From: Brachionus plicatilis
Lineage: Eukaryota; Rotifera; Eurotatoria; Ploima; Brachionidae
Direction of reading: 5' to 3'
DNA length: 64,000 bases
NCBI GenBank assembly: GCA_010279815.1
Contig: QEOQ01000303.1
Location: 1,398,770-1,462,769 of the forward strand
A program made the translations under genes and the position numbers. The notes under the pieces are model-generated. The model saw only the letters and a program-made list of their open reading frames with translations. It was not told where the DNA came from and did not search any database. The first letter of the stretch is position 1. Every line of letters begins with the position of its first letter. Positions 45,601 to 59,574 of this stretch are shown piece after piece.

Positions 45601-48198
45601 AAGTTAATAAAAATTCCCTTTTTTTTTCATTTTTTTTCATTTTTTTTCAATTTTTTACCATTTTTTACGCACAACTTGATAAATTTATGTAAATTACACT
45701 TATCATTGCACCACTGGGAGTCTAAAGTGTAAACGTTCAATTCATAGTTTATTTTTTCACAGAATAATTATTTAAAAATAAAAAAAAATTAATACAATTA
45801 AATCAAATATTGTGTTTTTTTATTTTGTTTTTCTAAAAAGTTGCTACATAATTTCTAAGAAATTCTGTTTGTATATTCAAATATAATTATTTTAAAAATT
45901 TTTGTATTTAAATGTATTACGATTATCAGTTTTGACTTTTTTAATTAATCGATACATCATTATCAAAAAATAATTTTAAAAAAACCATGGCTTTTAAATG
46001 CAAAATTTGTATTAAAATTTAAAGAAAAAAATTTAAAAAAATTTTTTGTATTATTTTTAATATGAAATTTCGAAAACATTTTCTTTTTCACGAAATCAAA
46101 CATATGCTCGCTTACCAGACTCCAATAATATAACAAGCTAAATATTTTTTTAAGCTGCGGGATCTAAGACATGAAAATTTAAATTCCTTTCTTGGTTGTT
46201 TCATGGATGTTAAGACTCCAGCCTTGATTTACGATTACGCAAATCGCGGAAGTCTACAGGATATTATTTTAAAAAAAGACATAAAGCTAGATTGGAATTT
46301 TAAATGGTCAATGTTAAATGATCTGTGCAGAGGAATGCGCTACATTCATCATTCATCTATAAAATATCATGGAAATTTAAAATCACGAAATTGTGTTGTC
46401 GATAGTAGATGGGTTTTGAAGTTGACTGACTTTGGTTTGCCTAATGTCTACTCTAACCAAAATTTCAGTCGAACTCTAAATCTTTCAGATTTGCTTTGGA
46501 CTGCGCCTGAACATTTGAGACAGACTACAATTCGCGATCAAGTAATAATATCAATTGGATCGCAAACAGGAGATATTTACAGTTTTGGTATCATAATGCA
46601 GGAAGTAATTGTGCGCGGAACTCCATTTTGCATGATGGGACTGAGTGAGGAGGAAATTATTGGCAAAATAAGAAAGCCTCCTCCATTGCTAAGACCAAGT
46701 GTGTCAAAAACAGCTGCTCCACCAGAATACGTAAATATTATGAGAGACTGCTGGAGTGAACAACCTGAGTTGAGACCAAGTTTTGATCAGTTGGCGTCCA
46801 TGTTCAAATCTCTAAATGGAGAAAAGTAGATTTTTTATTTTCAAATGTTTTTATTAAAATTAATTTAATTTGAATTTTTTTTAAAGAAAAGTCAATATTG
46901 TAGATTTGATGTTTAAAATGATTGAACAATACACAAATAATCTAGAAGAACTAGTTCGCGAAAAAACCGAAAAATTAGAAGAAGAAAAGAAAAAATTTGA
47001 AAAACTTCTAAGTGAAATGTTACCAAAGTAAAAAATTGAGGAAGAAAAATATTTATATTTATTTTGATTTAATTTTCTTTTTTAAAGAACAGTGGCTGAG
47101 AGTCTAATGTCAGGAGAATCAGTGCCACCCGAACAGTTTGACATGGTCACTATTTATTTCAGTGATATTGTTGGTTTTACAACAATTTCGGCCTTTAGTT
47201 CTCCAATTGAAGTAGTCACTCTACTCAATGATTTATACACCATGTTCGATGAAACAATTAATGAGTTCGATGTTTACAAAGTTGAAACTATTGGCGATGC
47301 TTACATGGTCGTGTCTGGTCTGCCTTTGCGAAATGGCAACAAACATGCTGGAGAGATTGCCACAATGGCCTTGAATCTTTTGCATAATTGTGGCAAATTT
47401 GAAATTCGCCACTTGCCTGGAATACCGCTCAGACTCAGAATTGGTCTACACTCAGGTGCATGTGTTACTGGGGTTGTTGGCCTCAAAATGCCTAGATATT
47501 GTCTCTTTGGCGACACAGTTAACACTGCAAGCCGCATGGAGTCTACATCACAGGCGTACAGAATTCATGTGAGCGAGAGCTGTGCAGATATTCTGGACGA
47601 AATTGGTGGATACCATCTAGAATTTAGGGGTGTTACTGAATTAAAAGGCAAAGGTATGCATAAAACATTTTGGTTGACTGGTAAAGACGGATTTGAAAAA
47701 CAACTTCCTGAACCTTTTATTTCTGAGAAAAATCACGGAGTTGATGACCAGTTAATTGAACAAATTAAAAAAATTGTTGCCGAACGCCAAGTTCAAAAAT
47801 TAGATGAAGATGTGCACCAAAATGAAGCCAAAATAAATTCTGTACCAACGATTTCAGCCGATACCAATGTCCAAGCAGATAAAGAAGAACAAATCAAAAC
47901 TAAAACAGATAAAGATAATATTAATGTTGCTGCAATTAACAAGACCAGAAATAACTTAAAAAATATTTTAGTCAAGCATTTATCACAGGAAAAAGATACA
48001 GTGGAAATTGGCAAAAGCCGCATTTTTACCGGTAAAACGACCAAATTCAATAAAAACGACTCTGGTTTTTGTGAAACAAATCATTTATCGGCTTCAAATG
48101 CGCTCAAGAAAAGCTCTTTTGACGTCAAACGAGACACACATTCTAACACTTCGAACAATAAAATATCGCCATTGCCTGATATTGACAGTATAGTCTAA
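39658..48198 (+). CDS. Receptor-type guanylate cyclase 2
   Basis: Tandem paralogue of the cyclase at 28738. Six exons keep phase: 39658-40354, 43636-44262, 44318-44670, 46155-46825, 46887-47027, 47088-48198 (1199 aa). A signal anchor-like N-terminus ([16 protein letters not shown]) is followed by an ectodomain with an extra block of about 70 residues before the first shared Cys. Then come [16 protein letters not shown], the conserved [11 protein letters not shown], one membrane helix ([20 protein letters not shown]), KHD motifs [26 protein letters not shown] and LTDFGLP, the [18 protein letters not shown] coiled coil, and the cyclase domain with intact metal and base-recognition residues. A Lys/Asp-rich C-terminal tail of about 170 aa differs from cyclase 1. 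Exons 4 and 6 correspond to several separate exons in cyclase 1, while cyclase 2 alone has the 3.3 kb first intron. AATAAA lies at 48278. Confidence 0.9.
40790..41240. repeat. Repeat element with AGGCAATG / CACAATGCC ends and a duplicated core
   Basis: The outer words AGGCAATGGC (about 40794) and TTCACAATGCC (about 41226) are inverted. Inside, two diverged direct copies of about 150 bp each run from AATTGTGAA...TACAAA through GGACCAAAA to ...TGTA-AATTGTA. The ends recall the foldback MITE family (GGCAATGTGAAA), so it may be a distant relative. Confidence 0.35.
41297..41390 (-). mobile_element. LINE/SINE 3'-end fragment with AAATAAATA tail
   Basis: Read on the minus strand, a short GC-richer piece (GGGGACTCTGATCTAGTGGT, then CCTCAGCTCTAGACTC) ends in four AAATA-type repeats. 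A unique body finishing in a short tandem tail is typical of the 3' end of CR1/L2-like retrotransposons. The copy is heavily 5'-truncated. Confidence 0.45.
42045..42250. repeat. Foldback repeat with triplicated GAGCAAATT
   Basis: The left arm (TTCAATTTTCTCAAAAATTT, then CAAATGCGTAATTTCATTGC) and the right arm (GCAATGCAATATAATTGCGC, then ATTTGAAATTTTTGAGC) are near reverse complements. The right arm then carries three direct copies of GAGCAAATT. No target duplication was resolved. Confidence 0.5.
42620..42770. repeat. Second copy of the GTAAGCTTACATTAAA element
   Basis: It shares GGTAAGGATATATAATTTTA, AAGCTTACATTAAAA and TTCCAAAATGCTTACGGCC with the element at 2232-2565, in the reverse order relative to the right arm of that copy. 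Confidence 0.45.
45007..45718. repeat. Inverted-repeat element with CAGTGGTGC ends
   Basis: The left end CAGTGGTGCTAAGAAAAGTG and the reverse complement of the right end, CAGTGGTGCAATGATAAGTG, match over about 35 bases (continuing into TTTACG/TTTACA-AAATTTA). The element lies in intron 3 of guanylate cyclase 2. A TA base pair precedes the left end but not the right, so the target duplication is unproven. Confidence 0.5.
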
Positions 48199-49320
48199 AT
48201 GTTTTATTTGATTTTGATTTTTAACATTTTATTTTTTAACATTTTCCTAAATATCTATTTTTGACCCATGCATATTGAATAAAATTTTAAAAATTGATTT
48301 TTAATTTTCTATTGTCTAAACCAACTTTTTTATTGCCAATTTTTCTCATACTTATAAAAAAAAACATTTAAAAAATTGTAACTTTTTTTTTCCATCATAA
48401 ACGTCCACAAATCAAAAAGATTTCCGGTAATTTAGATTTTATTTTATTTCCGGTGATTAATTTTTGATTAAAAATTCAATCCAGAGCATTAATTTTTAAT
48501 TAATTTTGACAAATTTTGGTGAAATTCGAGATATAACTCAAAAATGACAAAAATTTTAAAATCGACCTTTTTTAGCCTTTAAAAAATCAAACTAAAGAAT
48601 GCTATTTAAAAAAAAATATTTCATAGTATAGTTTCTTTGTTAAAATATCAAAATGAGTTATTCTAAGGGGTTAAAAGTAAATAGGATTTCAGACTATTCT
48701 ACAAAAAACTTACCAATTTATGCCTAAATTAGACCGTTTTCCTATTAACTCCTAAGAAAACCCCCATTAAATATCTCAATTAAAAGACTACATTATTAAG
48801 TAATATTTTTTAAATAACATTCTATAGTTTATTTTTTATCGTAAGGGGAAAACGGTTATTCGTTTGTATATATTTAAATTGTACATTGTGATTTATATCA
48901 ATTAATTTTTAATTTTCACCGCTTCAAAAAATTTAAGGATTAAATTTTATTTTATTTTCTAAATTTTCATAAATAGAATCTTTCAGACTACAATAATTTA
49001 TTTTTAAAATAAATTTTTTTCCTTGCAATTTTGACTCCATCTAACCTCGTTAACAAATCTTTTAACATGGCACAGATTTAAAATAATAATTTTATTTAAC
49101 TCTTTATTTATTTAACTCTTTATTGGCGAAATATTTTAAAATTTTTATAAATGCATTACAATCTCAAAACTTTAAAAGCCGAGGTTATGAGGTGACACTC
49201 GTCATTGATGTTTGTTATTTTAGTAATGAGAGAACACTTGGTGAGATAGGCCTGTCTGTGTTGAAGATTAGATGAGAGTAATGAAAATTCTACAATAGAA
49301 ATGGAATAATAATAAAAATA

Positions 49321-49435
49321 ATAATAATATAAGTTACAATAAGCTAGCAAGCTAGAGTTGCGAAGATGGGAAACAGTAGGAGCCCATCTATGGTAACTGT
49401 GGTATCTAACAATAACAATAACAATATAAAAAAAA
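49321..49435 (+). mobile_element. Retrotransposon 3'-end fragment with AACAAT tail
   Basis: A GC-richer piece (GCTAGCAAGCTAGAGTTGCG, AGCCCATCTATGGTAACTGT) ends in AACAATAACAATAACAA repeats. A similar arrangement, CTATGGTAGCCGTCTTTCC followed by AAAATAAAAATAATA, occurs at 59104-59193, so both probably derive from related LINE or SINE 3' ends. Confidence 0.4.
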
Positions 49436-49629
49436 AAAATTCATACTTCATATACTACATATACTACATCACCATTGCATTTTGAATTTTAGATTAATCT
49501 TTTTCTTTTTCTTTTTTTTTTTTTCATAAAAATTTATTATATTGAATAATTTTATTAAACTTAGTGTTCATTTTTTAATTTTTTATTTTAAATTAAAAAA
49601 ATATTAACAGTATTTATATTAAACGATAG

Positions 49630-49691
49630 TCGACGATAATTTTACGTATATTTACTGATCATTAGAATCTTATACGTAAAATTATCGTCGA
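49630..49691. repeat. Perfect 21-bp inverted repeat (hairpin) upstream of a secreted-peptide gene
   Basis: The arm 49630-49650 (CGACGATAATTTTACGTATA preceded by T) is repeated exactly as its reverse complement at 49671-49691, around a 20-base loop. It lies 287 bases upstream of the ATG at 49978. It may be a small element end pair or a regulatory hairpin. Confidence 0.75.
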
Positions 49692-49977
49692 ACATCTTTC
49701 CATCGTCGATTGTTTAATTTGGAAAAATTTGAATAATTTTTAGTTAGGATTACTTAGTTTTTTTGATTTGAAACTTTTAAAAATTCAAAAATTGCATAAA
49801 TCAAATTATTTTTAAGAATAAATTTTAAGAATAAAATTATATTTAAGAATATTATATTAAAGATATTTGAAATATTCAAAAAAAAACAGCGGATATGATT
49901 TTGATTGATTTGAATGTAGTTTAAATGAACAAAAAATGAAATAAACTGACAAATTTTTTCAAGAACAAATAAAAAAA

Positions 49978-50278
49978 ATGAAATATTGGATTTTTCTAGC
50001 TTTGGTTCTTTTAATATTAACAAGCGATTTAACAGTTGGTTACCATCATCCAGAATGCGGTGAATCACCGGCAATTAAGTACAAAACACTAGCTGCTCGT
50101 ATTGGTATGTAATTTAGCTGATATATTTTTTTTTTAATTTAATTATTTAGGTTGGGAATGGCTTGAATTAATAAAATTTATGCGCAACGAAACACCCAAA
50201 GAGTACGATTTGTTATTAAATTCTGTCAAACAGTTTGCCGATTGTATTACAATGTCTAATATTCCGCTTAAGAAATGA
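49978..50278 (+). CDS. Small secreted protein of unknown family (84 aa)
   Basis: Two exons, 49978-50104 and 50151-50278, join across a 46-bp intron (GTATGT donor, TTATTTAG acceptor) in phase 1. The protein opens with a clear signal peptide (MKYWIFLALVLLILTSDLTV, likely cleaved near Gly21). The mature part is about 63 residues with exactly two cysteines (PECGE and FADCI), spaced to form one disulfide, and one N-glycosylation sequon (NET). It is neither rich in dibasic cleavage sites nor similar to any family I know. The exons are too short to stand out by ORF length. The coherent signal sequence, splice phase and downstream AATAAA (50361) argue that it is real. It could be a secreted peptide hormone, a defence peptide or a lineage-specific protein. 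I make no functional claim. Confidence 0.7.
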
Positions 50279-53200
50279 AATTTGTATATTCTTATTTTGA
50301 AGAATTATGTGACCATGTTTGTTTTAGCCTATTTTATTTAAATTTTTTTAAAATCAAAAAAATAAAAATCTAGATTGGTTGATTTAAAGAATTTATTATT
50401 GAAAAGGGAACTGAGTTTTTTTTTTAATTTTGAAATATTTACTCAATTGTCATCTTTTGAAGTTTAATAAATATTTATTATAATAATTTAATGAAAATGG
50501 GATTTTTAAATAGGATTTTTTTAAATCTCTGATATTTTCTTGTTTAAAAGAGTGGAAATTTTAGGTTGTAAAAATAATTAAATTGTAAATGTTCCTTAAC
50601 AAATTTAATGGATTTAAATTAAAATTTTGCATTTGAAAAAAAGGACAAAAATAGGGAGAATGAAATTGGATCAGATGAAATTTTGCAAGATTTTTTTTAA
50701 AGGTGATATAAATAAATTTAATGTCATTTAATATGATTCAATTTTTTTGTTTATTTTGACTTTTATAAAAGTGTGTAATAATTTCATAGAAGGGGTTGTG
50801 AAGTTCGTTTCAATTCGATCATTTCAATTCAGAAAAAACTTGAATAACTTTTTTACTAAAAGAGATACTTTAGTTCTATAAAATGCTTGATTATAAACAA
50901 ATTTGCTTAATGCTGTAAAATAGGTCTGCAAAATACTCTGCAATTTTCTGCATTTTGCACGCCATTAAAAAGTATTCCAATCAACTGTGCAAGTATATTG
51001 CAGAGTTTTTGCAGACATATATTTAAGCAAAGTTGCTTAAACATTAAGCATTTAACAGAACTAAATTATTGCTTATAATACAAAAGTTATTCAATTTTTT
51101 CTGAATTGAAACGATCGAATTGAAATGAACTTCACAACCCTTTCATAGAATTTTTTTTTATTATGCATTCGGTGCAGCACCAAGAATTAAAAAAAATTCT
51201 AATAAAAAATTAATTTTTACAGAATTTTTTTATCAAAAAAAAAATTAATTTTGTGGTGCAGCATAATCGAACGAGAAAATATGGTTTTATTATTATTTAA
51301 TGGTCTCGGATAGTTCAAAACAACTAATTCTTTTTTTTGTTATTTTACAAAAAGAATGTTTTTTTTCTCAAAATTCGTTTTTTTGTATTTTTAAGACTAG
51401 GATTTGAACAATTTTTTAATAAAAAAACTTTCATAAAATCTTTTTTTATTTATTTTTAAAAAATTTAGTAAAATAATTTCAAAGAAATTTAAGTAAAAAA
51501 ATGCTTTGTTTAGAAATTTATTTAGAAATTGTTGTTTATTTGTTTATCTAAGCCGAACTAATATTCCCTCATATAAAGAAAAGAAACTAATCAAATCAAA
51601 AATTAAAATCAAATAAATTTCAATTATTTTTTTTTAGATTAGTCGCAGCAAAAGATGTCATTTTTGCATTTAATTTTTATTATTATTTTTGAATTTTAAA
51701 ATATTTTTCTGATTGCTTTTGTTTGTATTGATTCTTAAGATTTAATTCAAAAATTAGAATAGAAAATAGAGAAATTATAAATTTCGAAAATAAAGCTAAA
51801 AATCAAGTCATGGTCTTCTATTTAGTCGCATCGCTTTTAAAGGGGACAGATAAAAGAAAAAAATTTCAGTCCTAAACTGCAACAACACGTGGTAGATTTG
51901 AGAGTTATCACAACCGATCAGCAATGATAGACCTATTCCTCTTCATATTAAAAGAAAAAGTGAAGAACGAATATGATCCCAAAAACTGTATCTTAACCAT
52001 AAAGGTAGTGTGTGTATCTGTGTAAGAAAAAAAGAGGCGTCTTTGTTATGCTGTTTTTATGTTGATTTAGCTTTATTTGAATTTGGAATTGTTTTTAAGT
52101 TTTAAAAAATAAAAAGATATTTTTTAGTATTGTTTTCTAGTAATTTTTTTACAGTATTTTTTTATTGTTATTTTACTTAATTTTTGTTCAAGTGAATTCT
52201 TTGGAACAAGAAAATAAATATTTAGACAAATATTTATCTTTTATTTTCTGGCTATCATAAAACATTAGAACCCTAATTTTGTGACAAAGCTAAAATTTTC
52301 CAAATTTTCTGGCCTTTATGATTTAAATAAAAGCTTGATTAAAATATTTTTTTCAAAAAAATAAAAAATTTCTATAGACAGGCCAATAATTGAAAAAACA
52401 ACATAAAAAAGCATAAAATTTGATTTATTTGCAATAATATCGATATTTGATTTTTGTTTTGTTTTTTAAAACAAGATTAGAAAATTTATTGTTCTGAAAT
52501 ATTTCAGTAGTATAACATGAATAAATTTCGTATCTAAAAAATGCTGCTTAGCTTATTAAATGGTATGATGCACTCTGTGCATTTGATCAATCATTCATTT
52601 AATTAATGCACTATGTGTTCAAAGCGTCATACAAAAATTCTTTCGTCTTTGGAGTTATTTTAATTATTTTTGTCTTCTATTTTGCAAAAAAGTGAAATTT
52701 ATAGATTAAAATTTTACCTATTGTAGATTTATATTTAGTAAATAAAATATCTTAAAAGAAATCTTATTTAAAAAGAAAAAGAAAACTATTCTTAAATAAT
52801 TTTTAACTATTCAATTATTTTAAAGCAAGTAATTTAGTCAAGTTAATTAAGTTATTCGCGACGCTTTCAACGTATCTTGTTTAAAGGCTAGGTATCTATG
52901 AGACTCAATCTGCAAAAAATAAAGTGATGTCAAGTAAATTACTAGGAATAAATTTAAAGGAGACTTTGTAAAGATTTTTGGTTTTTGAAAATAATTTAAA
53001 TTTTCATTAGGTAGAAAAATTGATTTTTCACCTATTTTATTAAGTTAAATGTTCGACAAAAATAAAAAAACATTTTTTTTTGAGTCACAATTAGAAAAGC
53101 CAAAAATACTAACGAAAGCCTTTGAGGTAAAATTTTGAAAAATTCAATCATCAATTTTATAAAAAGAAAAAAAAGTTCTTTTGTTTAGTTTTAACTCAGT

Positions 53201-54098
53201 CCGAAAATTTTTCAAATAAAGTACAACGATTTTTTTTTATTACGACTTTGAAAAAAATCACTGCAGTTTTTAATATTTACATTTGATTTCTTTTGTAATT
53301 GATTTAACTTTTTTGGTGTTGGCTAAATCAATTTTAGACCATTTTTTTTTCCATTCATTAGATCGAAAATAAAAAATGTTTGTAAATTAGGAAAGAAAAT
53401 GTTGGAGAGAAAGGCAGCATAATTTATTAAGACAAACAAGGTGTCGCTATCAATTTAGAGCATAATTAAAAAGACTATAAATATTTGTAAATTTAGACAA
53501 AATAAATTTTAATAATAAATGCAATAAGTCAATCAATGGCAAGCATCACTTGCATAGCTTGTTGCAACTCTAGCTATTGCTAACTAAAATTAAGCATCAG
53601 CAACCAACAACAAAAGCAAAATTAGCAAACGATCTATCAACAAAATAGAGAAAGAGAAAAAAATTATATTTTATAATAATTAATTTAAGTCTAATGATTA
53701 TTATTGTGAAAAAAATAACAACAAAAATAAAATAATCAATAATAATTAGACGCTTTTGGTGTGTTGGTTGTATTAATGTTATAGGTCTCTGGTTTGAGTT
53801 CGATTTGCTTTCGCCAGTATCAACCAAATAGCTCATGTAGATTCGCATCAAGTCAGACAAATTGCTTTGCTCCTTGTTCTAGACATAAATTGTTCAAACT
53901 CGTTTGCTTTGATCCTCTAAATGCGTGTATTTGTTGTTTAGATTTTGTTTTTTTTTTTTAAGCGAAATAAAGAAGAAAAAAAAAAAAGAGAGAAAAAAAA
54001 ACACCCTCCATTTTGTGTTCTTCTTTTGAAATCATTTTATTTTTTGTTGGCGACTAGAGTAAATTTTGATATCTGTGTCTCGATAGTCTATTTAGTGT
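50279..54098. other. Region upstream of GSK3
   Basis: No coding gene was recognised. It contains the foldback MITE copy 3 (50792-51140). A locally GC-richer stretch at about 51820-52020 ends in a possible splice donor (AAAG then GTAGTG), and another mixed-composition stretch lies at about 53500-53960. These could be non-coding 5' exons or UTR of GSK3, but that is inference. The minus-strand open frame at 53597-53860 has no recognisable features. Confidence 0.4.
50792..51140. mobile_element. Foldback MITE, copy 3 (GGGTTGTGAAGTTC ends)
   Basis: A 349-bp near-palindrome with ends GGGGTTGTGAAGTTCGTTTC and GAACTTCACAACCC, flanked by a perfect 10-bp duplication TTTCATAGAA (50782-50791 and 51141-51150). 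The centre (CTGCAAAATACTCTGCAATT, then TTGCAGAGTTTTTGCAGAC) shares its CTCTGCAA / TTGCAGAG words with copies 1 and 2, but the termini differ. It is therefore a sister family rather than an identical copy. Confidence 0.8.
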
Positions 54099-58347
<4,249 letters not shown>

Positions 58348-59103
58348 TCACAAACAACAACACTAATTTCACTTTATTTTAAGTTCTTCTTAACAAATTT
58401 AAAAAAAAATGTGGAATGATAATTTTCCGTACTGAAAGACTTGAAGCCGAGTTTCTCTTTTCAAATTGTTTCGAATAAACCCCTAATAATTCTTAAAAAA
58501 ATTTTTTTTTTCTCTTTTTTTTTTTTTATGTGGCTAAGTCAGTAAAGACTCGGATACTTTTTTTTTTGAGACGCGGATTTTTTCATATTTGTAAATCGGT
58601 GTGTGTAGTGTAAAAATTTTTGAAACATAAAAGCTTAAAAAAAAATTCTTGTTTTTTTTTTCTACTAAAATAAAATCTCTTTTTTTTGTTGTTGTTGTTG
58701 TTGCTGAAAAACGGCTGCAAAAATACAAACATAAAATTGGACGACATATGCTGTTGTTGTTGTTGGTTGATTTTGAAATTTTAAAATTTTTAGCTTATAT
58801 TTTTGTTTAAATTTTGGCAAAGCTAATAAATTTTTCAATTAGACACCTAACTTAAAAAAAAAAAATTAAAAAATATTTCATCATTATTATTCTTTTTTGG
58901 CTCTTGAAATTAATTCTATTCGGAACTAAACAACCCTTTTTCTTTATTTTCGACTTTTATGATTTTTTTTTCGGTTTTTAACTATCTTTATTATTAAACT
59001 TATTCTTAATTTTAATTAAAAATAAAAAGTAACAAAAAAATTTAGATTTTCTTTAATTACTGCTTTTAAAAATAAAAATTCGTGTTTTAGAAAATAATGA
59101 TAA
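58348..59103 (+). other. GSK3 3' UTR and downstream sequence
   Basis: The first AATAAA lies at 58474-58479, 127 bases past the stop codon. Beyond it are long T runs and TTGTTGTTG / GCTGTTGTTG microsatellite-like words (58689-58765). No gene. Confidence 0.5.
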
Positions 59104-59193
59104 TAATAAGCTACATTAGGATGCCTGCGGAGCGAGATTAGCTTAAGTTTCGCTATGGTAGCCGTCTTTCCAAAAATAAAAATAATAGCTCGG
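59104..59193 (+). mobile_element. Retrotransposon 3'-end fragment
   Basis: GCCTGCGGAGCGAGATTAGC followed by TTCGCTATGGTAGCCGTC and an AAAATAAAAATAATA tail. It resembles 49321-49435 in layout and in the CTATGGTA word. The foldback MITE copy 2 lies directly after its tail. Confidence 0.4.
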
Positions 59194-59201
59194 AATGATG
59201 A

Positions 59202-59552
59202 GGCAATGTGAAATTTTAGTACAAAAATTACAGTACAAAAAGTAAAAGCTTTATAATTTCTTTCCTAATTGTGTAAAAATGGTTCTTCAAAAAGTAAAAT
59301 ATTGTACAAATTTGTACAAAAGAATTTCAAGCTCTGCAAAAACTCTGCAAGTTTCTTCAAAATGCACACCATCAAAATATCCTTGATTAAACTATGCAAT
59401 AAATTGCAGAGTTTTTGCAATGCCTGGAATTTTTTTGTACAAATTTGTACAATATTGTACTTTTTGCAGAACCATTCTTGCACAATTAGAAAAGAAATTA
59501 TAAAGTTTTTACTTTTTGTACTGTAATTTTTGTTCTAAAATTTCACATTGCC
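59202..59552. mobile_element. Foldback MITE, copy 2 (GGCAATGTGAAATTTTAGTA ends)
   Basis: A 351-bp near-palindrome with the same termini as the copy at 6511-6877, flanked by a perfect 8-bp duplication AATGATGA (59194-59201 and 59553-59560). The two ORFs seen on opposite strands are mirror images of the palindrome. Perfect flanks fix the element borders and imply a fairly recent insertion. Confidence 0.9.
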
Positions 59553-59574
59553 AATGATGAACAATTCAAAAGAG

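Larger units (their letters stand above)
48199..49977. other. Intergenic region between cyclase 2 and the secreted-peptide gene
   Basis: The cyclase 2 polyadenylation signal AATAAA is at 48278-48283. A LINE/SINE-like 3' tail lies at 49321-49435 and a strong hairpin at 49630-49691. The rest is AT-rich without coding signals. Confidence 0.45.

Noticed and set aside
53597..53860. 87-aa minus-strand frame upstream of GSK3
   Set aside because: Half of it is an Ile/Phe run from AT-rich sequence; no homologue recognised and it overlaps the presumed GSK3 promoter or 5' UTR.
59265..59526. ORFs on both strands resembling those at 6574-6810
   Set aside because: Same foldback MITE family (59202-59552); not protein genes.
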